NCBI RefSeq assembly: GCF_028623165.1
Contig: NZ_CP117768.1
Coordinates: 1,116,001 to 1,180,000 of the forward strand
DNA from: Nostoc sp. UHCC 0926
GTDB taxonomy: Bacteria; Cyanobacteriota; Cyanobacteriia; Cyanobacteriales; Nostocaceae
Direction of reading: 5' to 3'
DNA length: 64,000 nucleotides
The position numbers and the translations under genes were made by a program. Positions 1 through 7,823 of this stretch are shown one piece after another. Each line of letters opens with the position of its first letter. Position 1 is the first letter of the stretch. The notes beneath the pieces were generated by a model. It made no database searches and was not told where the DNA came from. It was given only the letters and a program-made list of their open reading frames with translations.

Positions 1-14
1 TACTGAATAAATTG

Positions 15-1160
15 CTAAAATTCCCAATTTGCCAAAGCAGCTTGGACTCGATTAACAGTGCGCGCGTTTTCCTCTATCGTTCCTACAGTAATTCGCAATC
101 CTCCGCTAATGTGTCGCACAAGAGTTCCGAGTGTTCTAAGTTTCTGGTGGAAAGTTTTTAACGCAGCCTCTTGTGAATTAAAGCCATTTGCTTTAAGACG
201 TAGGTAAATAAAGTTAGCAGCGCTTGTGGTAATTTGTAGTTTTGGTTGCTGGGATAAAATTTCGATGAGTTTGGTTCGTTCACTCAGGGTTTGGCGAATT
301 GACTCCAGTAAAAGTGTGCGGTTTTGTAAAGCAACTAATGCTGCTGCTATGGAAAAGCTGGGCAGATTGTAAGGTAAGCGAACTTTTTCTAAAATGGCGA
401 TCGCTTCGGGATGAGCGACACAATAGCCAACACGGAGAGCAGCCAATCGGAAGGCTTTAGAAAAAGTGCGTAATATTACCCAATTGGGATGCCGTGCTAA
501 TTCACCCACTAGCGTAGTTTGGCTGAATTCAAAGTAAGCTTCATCAATTACTACCAAAATATGCTCACTCAGACTTTTTAACCATATCAACTCTGCCGTA
601 GTTAAACTATTGGCAGTCGGTGAATTGGGATGCACTACAAAAACTACGCGAATAGGGGGATTTTGAGTTTGTTCGATTGCAGACTGGGCGGCGCTTATGT
701 CAATTTCAAAATTTGTTTCATTTCTACCCACCGCCACTACAGGAATGCCCAAAGTTTGTGCCAAAATTCCGTACATAGAGAAAGTGGGATTGGCAACTAG
801 AATTGAACCTTCTCCTCCTAGACAGGTGGCGATTAATAAAGAGCGGATTAGTTCATCTGAACCATTGCCCACAGAAATATTGGCAGCAGTATTGGATAGC
901 GACAGACCGGCTGATTCATTGATGTATTCGGCGATCGCATCCTTAAGTGTTTCATGTCCACCATCAGGATAACGATTTGTTTCAATTACTTGCTGATACG
1001 TCCAGGCCAGCTTCTCTTTTAACTCCGGTGGTAAATCATAGGGGCTTTCATTTGTATCCAGTCGATCAAATTGGATGGGCACAGAATCGACTGTATCGCT
1101 GCTTGGGTGGGGTTTATACGCGGTAAATTGGGCTAAATCTGACCGGATGAAGGGAAGCAT
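15..1160 (-). CDS. hisC: Histidinol-phosphate aminotransferase
   Basis: PLP-dependent aminotransferase (fold type I, class I/II) that converts imidazole-acetol phosphate and glutamate to histidinol phosphate in histidine synthesis in the cytosol. The 381-residue protein has the family's usual length. Visible motifs are the N-terminal [11 protein letters not shown] substrate region, the VVHPNSPT segment, the VIDEAYFEF segment with the PLP-ring Asp, and the PLP-lysine motif [16 protein letters not shown]. The start is an ATG at 1160. It is not in an obvious his operon; the next gene on the same strand lies about 180 bp upstream, so it is probably transcribed alone. A paralogue acting on aromatic or other amino acids is possible, because hisC-like genes are often duplicated in cyanobacteria. 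Confidence 0.9.
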   Translation of the reverse strand: MLPFIRSDLAQFTAYKPHPSSDTVDSVPIQFDRLDTNESPYDLPPELKEKLAWTYQQVIETNRYPDGGHETLKDAIAEYINESAGLSLSNTAANISVGNGSDELIRSLLIATCLGGEGSILVANPTFSMYGILAQTLGIPVVAVGRNETNFEIDISAAQSAIEQTQNPPIRVVFVVHPNSPTANSLTTAELIWLKSLSEHILVVIDEAYFEFSQTTLVGELARHPNWVILRTFSKAFRLAALRVGYCVAHPEAIAILEKVRLPYNLPSFSIAAALVALQNRTLLLESIRQTLSERTKLIEILSQQPKLQITTSAANFIYLRLKANGFNSQEAALKTFHQKLRTLGTLVRHISGGLRITVGTIEENARTVNRVQAALANWEF

Positions 1161-1336
1161 ATCAATTTTGGATTTTAGATTTTAGATTTTGGATTTTAAA
1201 TCAATACTGTTCACAAAAGACTTATTTTCCCCTAACCATCCTTGATAGTGAGTGAATATAGCCTCCTTGGATCTACGACTTAAGTTGTACTTACTGAAAA
1301 ATATTAGGTTAGGTCTGAGTTTAATATTTTACAACT

Positions 1337-1972
1337 TCAAGGTAACTGGCAAAAGAGGCGAATTGCCTGCCAAATTTCTTCCATAACATCAGCCAAGGCG
1401 TGGTCACTGGCGAGTTCGACTAACTCTACCCTTGGACGCAAACGCGCAAAGTCACGACTAGCTTCGATGGGGATGACTTCATCCTTTTTTCCATGCAAAA
1501 TCAGGGTGGGGATAGGACGTTGTAAAAGCTCCTCTTGGTATTGGGCAGCATCTGTAACGAAATCGTAACTTAAGGGAAGCTTTCGCCCCTCCCCATAGTG
1601 GTAGACCATGATATATTTTTCTTGCTGCCAACGCTGTACTTCTTCATCGCCTAGCTTGGGCAACCAATGAGATAAAAACCCAAAAGCTGGTGCTAGCAGC
1701 ACAAGACGTTCTACTTGTAAATATTGCTGTCCTAAGTGGGCAGCGGTCAAACCACCTAAACTTGAGCCAATCAGCGTTACTGGCGTAGAATCATTGCTGA
1801 ATTCTGCGGCAACTTGAGTGATCTGACGAGTGATTGTCAACTGCGAAAAATCGCCAGCATTCAAATCAGGAATTTTTAGCTTTGTGTGAATTTGGGCAAA
1901 GCGATCGCCGATATCCCGCGCTTTGGCAGAATTAGGACTAGAAGCAAAGCCGTGAAGATATATGTATTGCAA
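1337..1972 (-). CDS. YqiA/YcfP-like alpha/beta hydrolase (esterase)
   Basis: A 211-residue alpha/beta hydrolase of the YqiA/YcfP-like group. The N-terminus IYLHGFASSPNSAKA is the typical oxyanion-hole HGF segment. The nucleophile elbow is GSSLGG, the acid is probably the Asp of LILHGKKDEVIP, and the histidine is in ELASDHAL. These fit a Ser-Asp-His triad in a cytosolic carboxylesterase; the natural substrate is unknown. It lies between gor and hisC on the same strand but with gaps of more than 100 bp, so co-transcription is uncertain. Confidence 0.8.
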   Translation of the reverse strand: MQYIYLHGFASSPNSAKARDIGDRFAQIHTKLKIPDLNAGDFSQLTITRQITQVAAEFSNDSTPVTLIGSSLGGLTAAHLGQQYLQVERLVLLAPAFGFLSHWLPKLGDEEVQRWQQEKYIMVYHYGEGRKLPLSYDFVTDAAQYQEELLQRPIPTLILHGKKDEVIPIEASRDFARLRPRVELVELASDHALADVMEEIWQAIRLFCQLP

Positions 1973-2051
1973 GACTGTAGATAATTAGGAGTGAGGAGTA
2001 AGAAGTTAGGAATTTTAAATTTTAAGTTATGAGTTTCTTTCTTCAACTCAT

Positions 2052-2086
2052 ATCCTGTACAGACGCGATTAATCGCGTCTCTACTC
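2052..2086. repeat. Dispersed palindromic repeat
   Basis: TGTACAGACGCGATTAATCG followed by CGTCTCTAC, the same family as at 34670, 34705 and 62942. It sits between gor and the esterase gene. Confidence 0.8.
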
Positions 2087-2104
2087 ATAACTCCTAACTC
2101 TTAA

Positions 2105-3481
2105 TTACCGCATTGTGACAAATTCTTCCGCTGCGGAGGGATGGATACCAACAGTGGCGTCAAAGTCTTTTTTAGTTGCGCCCATCTTCACAGCGATCGC
2201 CACACCTTGAATGATTTCAGCGGCATTTTCACCCACCATGTGAGCGCCCAGCACTTTGTCAGTCTTGCTATCAACCACCAACTTCATCATTGTCTTCTCT
2301 TGCTTACCAGTTAAACTATGGTACATGGGGCGGAAGCGAGTGCGATAAATTGTTACAGCATCACCGAGTTTTTCCCGTGCTTCGGCTTCTGTCCAGCCGA
2401 CTGTAGCGGCTTCTGGGTTAGAAAATATTGCTGTGGGTACAGTTTGGTGACTGAATTCTCGCCGATTGTTGCCAAATTCGCTATCTGCAAAGGCGCGACC
2501 TTCGCCAATGGCCACAGGAGTTAAATTAATTCGGTCGGTGACATCGCCAACGGCAAATATATTCGCTTGACTAGTTTGACTATATTCATTGACTGCGATC
2601 GCACTTGTGGTTGGGTATCCAGGCCCTTCGATAGAACTAGCGACAACATCAACCCCAGCGTTTTTTAAACCTAGTCCATCTACATTAGGAATCCGACCGG
2701 TCGCCACTAAAAAGACATCGGCAATTAGTGGTTGTTGGTCGTCCCCTGATAAAGTCAGTTTTAACCCTTCTGGCACACCTTCAATTGTTTTTACCACATT
2801 ATTCTTAATCAGCCGAATTCCGTGGTTTGTCATCCCCTCTTCGATTTCTATGCGGACATCCTCATCAAACCCGTTCAAAATCTTTTCACCTCTGGTAATT
2901 TGTGTCACCTCAGAACCTAAACCGCGCATAATACAGGCAAATTCCGTGCCGATATAACCAGCACCAATAATAACTATGTGTTTTGGTTGTTCTTTGAGAT
3001 GAAAGATTTCATTAGAGGTAATGCCGTATTCCATCCCTGATAAATCTGGCTTGACAGGACGCCCACCAACAGCAATTAAAATTTTGTCTGCTGTAACTTT
3101 GCGTCCATCAACTTCTACTGTGTGGGGGTCTACCAACGTGGCGCGACTAGGAATTAGTTGCACTCCCGCTTTTTCTAAAAAGCTTATATGTAGTTGCGAC
3201 AGTCGCCGAACTTCCTTATCTATAGATGTAATGAAATATTCCCAGTCCAACTCCGCATTACCGACTTTCCAGCCATAGCCTGCGGCGTCACTGAATAGTG
3301 CGGGGAAGTGAGAGGCATAGACCATGAGTTTTTTGGGAACGCAACCGCGAATTACACAAGTCCCACCAACTAAATCATCTTCAGCGATCGCCACTTTTGC
3401 CCCAAAGCTAGCTGCCCGTTTGGAAGCCGCCAAACCTCCAGAACCCGCACCAATTACAAACAGGTCGTAATCAAAAGTCAT
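2105..3481 (-). CDS. gor: Glutathione-disulfide reductase
   Basis: Flavoprotein disulfide reductase that keeps glutathione reduced, using NAD(P)H, in the cytosol. In its 458 residues one sees the FAD-binding GAGSGGLAASKRAA motif near the N-terminus, the redox-active disulfide GGTCVIRGCVPKKLM, the second Rossmann motif IIGAGYIGTEFA, the FAD motif VGDVTDRINLTPVA, and the C-terminal dimer-interface active-site histidine in VGIHPSAAEEFVTMR. The region between the active-site disulfide and the C-terminal histidine is complete. The start is ATG at 3481. Trypanothione or mercury reductase are less likely given the length and the CVIRGC active site. Confidence 0.92.
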   Translation of the reverse strand: MTFDYDLFVIGAGSGGLAASKRAASFGAKVAIAEDDLVGGTCVIRGCVPKKLMVYASHFPALFSDAAGYGWKVGNAELDWEYFITSIDKEVRRLSQLHISFLEKAGVQLIPSRATLVDPHTVEVDGRKVTADKILIAVGGRPVKPDLSGMEYGITSNEIFHLKEQPKHIVIIGAGYIGTEFACIMRGLGSEVTQITRGEKILNGFDEDVRIEIEEGMTNHGIRLIKNNVVKTIEGVPEGLKLTLSGDDQQPLIADVFLVATGRIPNVDGLGLKNAGVDVVASSIEGPGYPTTSAIAVNEYSQTSQANIFAVGDVTDRINLTPVAIGEGRAFADSEFGNNRREFSHQTVPTAIFSNPEAATVGWTEAEAREKLGDAVTIYRTRFRPMYHSLTGKQEKTMMKLVVDSKTDKVLGAHMVGENAAEIIQGVAIAVKMGATKKDFDATVGIHPSAAEEFVTMR

Positions 3482-3806
3482 AAATTTATGTTCTCTTTAG
3501 CAACAAGTTAGTTCCTGGGAACTTACACACAGAATCTGATTGAACTATATAAGGATATCCGGTGAACCCTGTGTAAGTCCTGTCCTTGATTTAATCTAGC
3601 GTTAGCAGATGCTCTCTAGTCGTAGGGAATATCACTTTTTGCTTTGGTTGCTGTAGAGGTAGTAGTTAACAGTTGTTATAGTTATTTCGACAGTGTTTTG
3701 TATAAATCGATACTGCTAATTTAGGTATTTCCTTTTTTTCTTTCTTCTCTCTGTGTCTTCTACGCTTGGAGCGGCTTGCCGTAGGCAAGCCGCTATGCGT
3801 GTAGTT
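3482..3806. other. Intergenic region with a palindromic repeat
   Basis: About 325 bp without a supported gene, upstream of gor and downstream of the FecR remnant. It contains a perfect 10-bp-arm palindrome (GCGGCTTGCC-gta-GGCAAGCCGC) at 3771-3793, of the dispersed cyanobacterial type that recurs near 48.6 kb. Nothing else is recognisable. Confidence 0.5.
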
Positions 3807-4775
3807 TCAGGTAGTTTCTGGAGGTTTTACTGGCGGATTTACTGGAGGTTGGACTGGCGGATTTACTGGAGGCTCGACTGGCGGATTTACTGGCGGATTT
3901 ACTGGAGGTTGGACTGGAGGTTGGACTGGAGGCTCGACTGGAGGCTCGACTGGTGGATTTACCGGAGGATTTACTGGAGGCTCGACTGGAGGCTCGACTG
4001 GTGGATTTACTGGAGGTTGAACTGGTGGATTTACTGGTGGATTTACTGGAGGTTGAACCGGTGGATTTACTGGTGGATTTACTGGAGGTTGAACTGGTGG
4101 ATTTACTGGTGGATTTACTGGAGGTTGAACTGGTGGATTTACTGGTGGATTTACTGGAGGTTGAACTGGTGGATTTACTGGTGGATTTACTGGAGGTTGA
4201 ACTGGTGGATTTACTGGTGGATTTACTGGAGGTTGAACTGGTGGATTTACTGGTGGATTTACTGGTGGATTTACCGTCCTAATAGTGTTATTTTTTTTAG
4301 GACGATCCTCAGTATTTGACAGAACTTGTTTTATGTCCTCAAAGGAATTTGATGGGGAATCATCTCCAATGGACTTTATTGGGGAATCGTTGGTGGAAGA
4401 AGTTGAAGGACTAGTAGTTAGCTCTACAAAAGATGGGTTTTCAACTACTCCCTGACCTGTAATGGGCGACTGTGCTTTCAAAGCCGCAGCAGTTTCAGCT
4501 TGAACGCTAGCGATCGCCTGATCAGCCGTAGGCGTAGGATTTTGCCTAGTCAAATTAAGTCCCCGAACCAGATCGCTCGTTTGATAAAAATTTCTGAGAT
4601 CAAAATCGTATAAGCCCTGAAATTCGCCTTTAACTATAACCATCATCTGTCCTGCTTGCAGCACCTGAGTTTGAGAAGCTTCTTGATTAGAAACTTCAAT
4701 GCCGCTATTTGTCAGCGCACCCACAATCGTGGTATCTGTTTGTTTGTCGTAGCGTACAAATAATGCTGAACCACG
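3807..4775 (-). pseudogene. FecR-domain protein, 5' end removed at the CAST junction
   Basis: Reading on the minus strand, an open frame starts exactly at the CAST boundary (first codon CGT at 4775-4773) and begins RGSALFVRYDKQTDTTIVGA, a stretch typical of the C-terminal half of a FecR domain. It continues through the LQAGQMMVI and LYDFDLRNFYQ segments, then a linker, then about 150 residues of PPVNPPVQ-type proline repeats ending KPPETT. The GTG at 4724 could serve as a start but lies inside the conserved domain. No FecR N-terminal half is found beyond the other CAST end at 26563. Intact relatives are cell-envelope FecR proteins; this copy is probably not functional. Confidence 0.8.
3824..4274. 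repeat. Minisatellite coding proline-rich repeats
   Basis: About 450 bp of tandem units inside the FecR remnant. The most regular part (about 4010-4270) repeats a 36-bp unit made of three 12-bp blocks, coding NPPVNPPVQPPV. The left half is more degenerate and uses EPPV and QPPV blocks. Both strands stay open through the array, giving spurious plus-strand frames. The near-identity of adjacent 36-bp units indicates recent slippage or recombination. Confidence 0.85.
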
Positions 4776-4898
4776 TGTACATTCACAAATTAGATGTCGC
4801 CGTTCACAAATTAATGTCGTTTTTCACACATTAATGTCGCTCTTTCACTAATTGGTGTCGTAGCTCGTTTGAGATAACCCTTCACAAATTAATGTCGC
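4776..4898 (+). repeat. CAST right end (RE) with five TnsB-type sites
   Basis: Five direct repeats of the form TTCACAAATTA-ATGTCG lie at 4776-4800 (terminal, with TGTACA), 4801-4820, 4821-4840, 4841-4860 and 4879-4898. The first four are head-to-tail with about 20-bp periodicity. They are inverted relative to those at the other end, as expected for TnsB binding sites. Confidence 0.88.
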
Positions 4899-5040
4899 AA
4901 TATTAGTGACTTATCGACTTTGTGCTGTGACAGGTCAACATCAGACTTGCCAAATAAAAGACCATAAGCTTAAGTTTAACTCAAGCTCTAAAAACTTTTA
5001 CTCTACCTTGCTTAAACAGAGAACTTTTGTTCTTTATAGT

Positions 5041-5085
5041 TAAGCAGGACGGAGTTGAACCCTTTCAACCCATACCCATATCTCG
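5041..5085 (-). CRISPR. Delocalised truncated repeat with short spacer (candidate homing guide)
   Basis: On the minus strand a partial CRISPR repeat ending GGGTATGGGTTGAAAG (its 3' end at 5062) is followed by GGTTCAACTCCGTCCTGC (5061 downward). The GGGTTGAAAG end matches the end of the array repeats. The 10 bases GGTATGGGTT (5067-5076) are a perfect complement of AACCCATACC in the tracrRNA (7562-7571), longer than the 5-base GGGTT match of the array repeats. The spacer start resembles a tRNA T-arm (GGTTCRANTCC). V-K CASTs are known to carry such short delocalised guides aimed at tRNA genes. The element was about 150 bp from the array before the IS insertion. Confidence 0.75.
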
Positions 5086-5131
5086 TAATCTTTATATTTT
5101 CACCAGCCCTGCACTGGAAGAATTTATATAA

Positions 5132-6875
5132 CCCACATTCCGCACTTCAACTAGTAGTATAAATAAACTCCATTCAGAAAAAATATAAAATTATAATTTG
5201 GATACCTAAATAACAGTCAAAAAAAATAAATTATGCAGAAAAATGTCCAGCTTTATTATTTTAAAAGCTAGTTATATAAGAATATTTAATTTCAATTATT
5301 AGAACAATTTGTTCAATAATTTATCAGATATTTTTAAGCCAATAAATAATATTTATGGCAAAAAGTAGGAAGGAATTGTAAAATTCGACAACGTTCTTTT
5401 GTCAAATTAATAATTCGCTTAATTCCTTGCAGAATCAAAACGTGAATCCCTTGAAAACATTGAAATATCCACCGTAAAGTAGGACATTCAGTTAATTTAT
5501 TTAGTTGATTTTTAACTGTGGCTTCTGGGATTTTTAAAGAGCTTCTTAGTTGTCTTTGTCCTAGATTATAAACCAAAAGACACAATCCCATTAACATCAT
5601 CATTGTCTCTACTCTTTCAGGATTTTTCACAAAAAGACTATCTGCAAAAAATAAGGGGTCTTTCAGAAATCTAAATCCCCGCTCACAAGATTGCTGTTGT
5701 TTATATATTCTGAGTATTTCGGAAGCGTCTAAATCTTTCATGTCCCGAATATTAGTTGCTAAAATAAACCTTCCAGAAGAGTTTTGATTTTCCGTAATTA
5801 ATTCTTGACTTTCTATCAATTTAGCACAAACTTTATAAAAGACTTTTTGCTCTTTAGTTTGATGCTGAATAATTTGTATTTCAGTGATTTGGTGATATTT
5901 GAGTTTTGATTCAATTTCTTTGATTTTAGACATTGCTGACGATGAATGGTCAAATTCCTCTTTTACTAACTTAGCTATTTGTTTTGTAACTTTGATTGAT
6001 TCTGACTGAATTTTTAGAGATAACTTCTTTAAATCTGCTTTTTTCCTCTCTGGGCTTTCTACTAGTATCCATCTTTGCTCTATCCCCCCATAAGTTACTT
6101 TTTCTTCTTGATAACTATATTCTTTTTGTTCAGTTTTTTTCAATTCTACATTTGTTAATCTTTTAACTAAATTTTTCGCTTTTTTTATGGTTAACGGTAC
6201 TCGACTTATCCATTTTATATTCTCCATTAACTTCAAGTTATTTTCGCTATATAACGCACTATCAGCTACCATAATACTTTCCAAATTTATTTGCTTAGAA
6301 TACTCTACTAAAATTTTGCCAAAAGCTGCTTTATCTGATTCATTTCCAACTTCCCCTGCATTAACTCTTTCTCTCGGATCAGTTCCTAGCAGGTCATTGA
6401 TTTTCTCTACTATTCCTATCTCATCAATAATTCCAGCTACTATTCCTAAGTGAGCCAAATTTTTAATGAATGGTTCTTCTTTTTGAGCAGTCATTTCTTT
6501 GATTTGATTTATAAAAGCTTTCTCCTAATTTTCTCACTTTTTTAGCAAAAAAATTCTCTTAATGGTTCTTCATCTTTATTTTCTGCTCCATCTCTTATCA
6601 AAATATTACGGTTTTTAAGTAGTAGTTAGTGATACATTTTAATCGGACTTCCAAAGCTAATTAAACGCGTGAATCTAAGTAGTTCTCGACAGATAATTGC
6701 TAAATATTTACGCTTTGCACTACATTTGGACTACATAATAAAATCCGAAAAATTGGTTATGTAGCGATCGCAAGCCTACCAAGACAATCTCAGTATTAAT
6801 ACTTAAGTAGTTAGCTGCTATTAGTAATATTCTTTGAAACATCAATGTATTGCATTTTGAAGTGCGGAATGTGGG
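5132..6875 (-). mobile_element. IS1634-family insertion sequence inside the CAST
   Basis: Perfect terminal inverted repeats CCCACATTCCGCACTTCAA (5132-5150 and, inverted, 6857-6875) are flanked by a 6-bp duplication ATATAA (5126-5131 and 6876-6881). The element is 1744 bp with one transposase frame. About 360 bp between the transposase start and the right inverted repeat has no gene. It lies between the CRISPR array and the delocalised guide. The transposase has lost its middle part, so the copy can move only if another copy supplies transposase. Confidence 0.9.
5334..6494 (-). pseudogene. IS1634-type (DUF4277) transposase with internal deletion
   Basis: The 386-residue frame starts with an intact DUF4277 N-terminus (KNLAHLGIVAGIIDEIGIVE) and ends with a normal DDE-transposase C-terminus including the YKQQQSCERGFRFLKD motif. 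Family members are about 550 residues. Here the sequence jumps from NAGEV straight to GNESDKAAFGKI, so roughly 150 residues that should contain the first catalytic Asp and the preceding HLDSTSF-type motif are missing in frame. The later VADSAL Asp segment and the E of the YREK-like motif remain. The protein is predicted to be inactive. Confidence 0.8.
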
Positions 6876-6893
6876 ATATAAACTATCCCAGCC

Positions 6894-7371
6894 CTTTCAA
6901 CCCGCTCAACATGGGAAAGGTCATTGTAACGACTCCTAATCCTTCACTGTCTTCACATGAGCAGTAGGACTTTCAACCCGCTCAACATGGGAAGGGTCAT
7001 TGTAACTAGTACGATCGCTCATAACTTGATTGACCAGTTTCTCTTCTTTCAACCCGCTCAACATGGGAAGGGTCATTGTAACAATCTAAATTGCTAGAGT
7101 GAATCCCCAAAGAGTACTTTCAACCCGCTCAACATGGGAAGGGTCATTGTAACTCAGAGATTTTGAGGTTTGATAATTACAAGCAACTTTCAACCCGCTC
7201 AACATGGGAAGGGTCATTGTAACGTAAATAAGCTTATCCCAATTTTCTGCACAGATCTTTCAACCCGCTCAACATGGGAAGGGTCATTGTAACTCAACTG
7301 AGGTTTTGCCCGTGCCCCCTTTTTGATTCGCAACCTTTCAACCCGCTCAACATGGGAAGGGTCATTGTAAC
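6894..7371 (-). CRISPR. Type V-K CRISPR array, 7 repeats and 6 spacers
   Basis: Seven 37-bp repeats start at 6894, 6970, 7046, 7117, 7187, 7257 and 7335. On the minus strand each reads GTTACAATGACCCTTCC... and ends GAGCGGGTTGAAAG, the GGGTTGAAAG end typical of V-K repeats. Spacers are 39, 39, 34, 33, 33 and 41 bp from low to high coordinate. The repeat at 6894 has one change (GGGAAAGG for GGGAAGGG), marking the old, leader-distal end, so transcription runs leftwards from the tracrRNA side. No adaptation genes are present, as is usual for V-K loci. Confidence 0.97.
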
Positions 7372-7383
7372 CGTTCCTGTATA

Positions 7384-7407
7384 GAATCCTTGTTTTGTGA
7401 AGGATTC
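7384..7407 (-). other. Hairpin in the array leader
   Basis: A perfect 8-bp-stem hairpin (GAATCCTT, loop of 8, AAGGATTC) lies 12 bp before the first transcribed repeat. It could be a leader element or a weak stop for a long tracrRNA form; there is no strong T tract on the minus strand. Confidence 0.45.
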
Positions 7408-7559
7408 CAGAGTTGATAGCGCGGATCTATATTCCATGCTTCTTCAACTACCGTTTGAATGGGCAATTTGTGTGCCATTAAACGCTAAAACCCTTTCACC
7501 GCAAGCAAGCGCGAATCGACTGAAAATTTTTAATCTCTTCTAATGCCTGAAAACAAGGA

Positions 7560-7780
7560 TTGGTATGGGTTCCCCCTTGGTCGGAGGTGATTTAGTAGCC
7601 ACTACAGCGGTATATCCGCGCCCTTATTGCTGGGAGCGCACCTTATTCCTGTCCGGAGACAGCAGCATCAGGGTGAGCAGCTACTAGGGTCAGAAAGCAA
7701 GACTATCTTCCAATAGTCAAACTACCCCATATTTTTCACAGTTCAGCGGTTACAAAGAACATGAACTGCGGCGCTATTAC
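7560..7780 (-). ncRNA. CAST tracrRNA
   Basis: Between cas12k and the array the minus strand contains long blocks nearly identical to the ShCAST tracrRNA as I recall it: AATAGCGCCGCAGTTCATG at the 5' end (about 7780), CTTGCTTTCTGACCC, TAGCTGCTCACCCTGATGC, GTGCGCTCCCAGCAATAAGG, GTAGTGGCTACT, and the terminal CCAAGGGGGAACCC. The anti-repeat AACCCATACC lies at 7562-7571 and pairs with GGGTT of the array repeats and with 10 bases of the delocalised repeat. The RNA binds Cas12k with crRNA. Exact ends are inferred by similarity; a longer 3' form towards 7410 is possible. Confidence 0.9.
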
Positions 7781-7823
7781 TTATTTTATTGTCAAGGTTC
7801 AGTATATTTGCTCAATCTGAAGA

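Noticed and set aside
3753..4319. Plus-strand open frames over the proline-repeat array
   Set aside because: They are antisense readings of the 36-bp minisatellite; the WIYWR-type repeat protein has no start context or relatives, and the minus-strand FecR frame explains the region.
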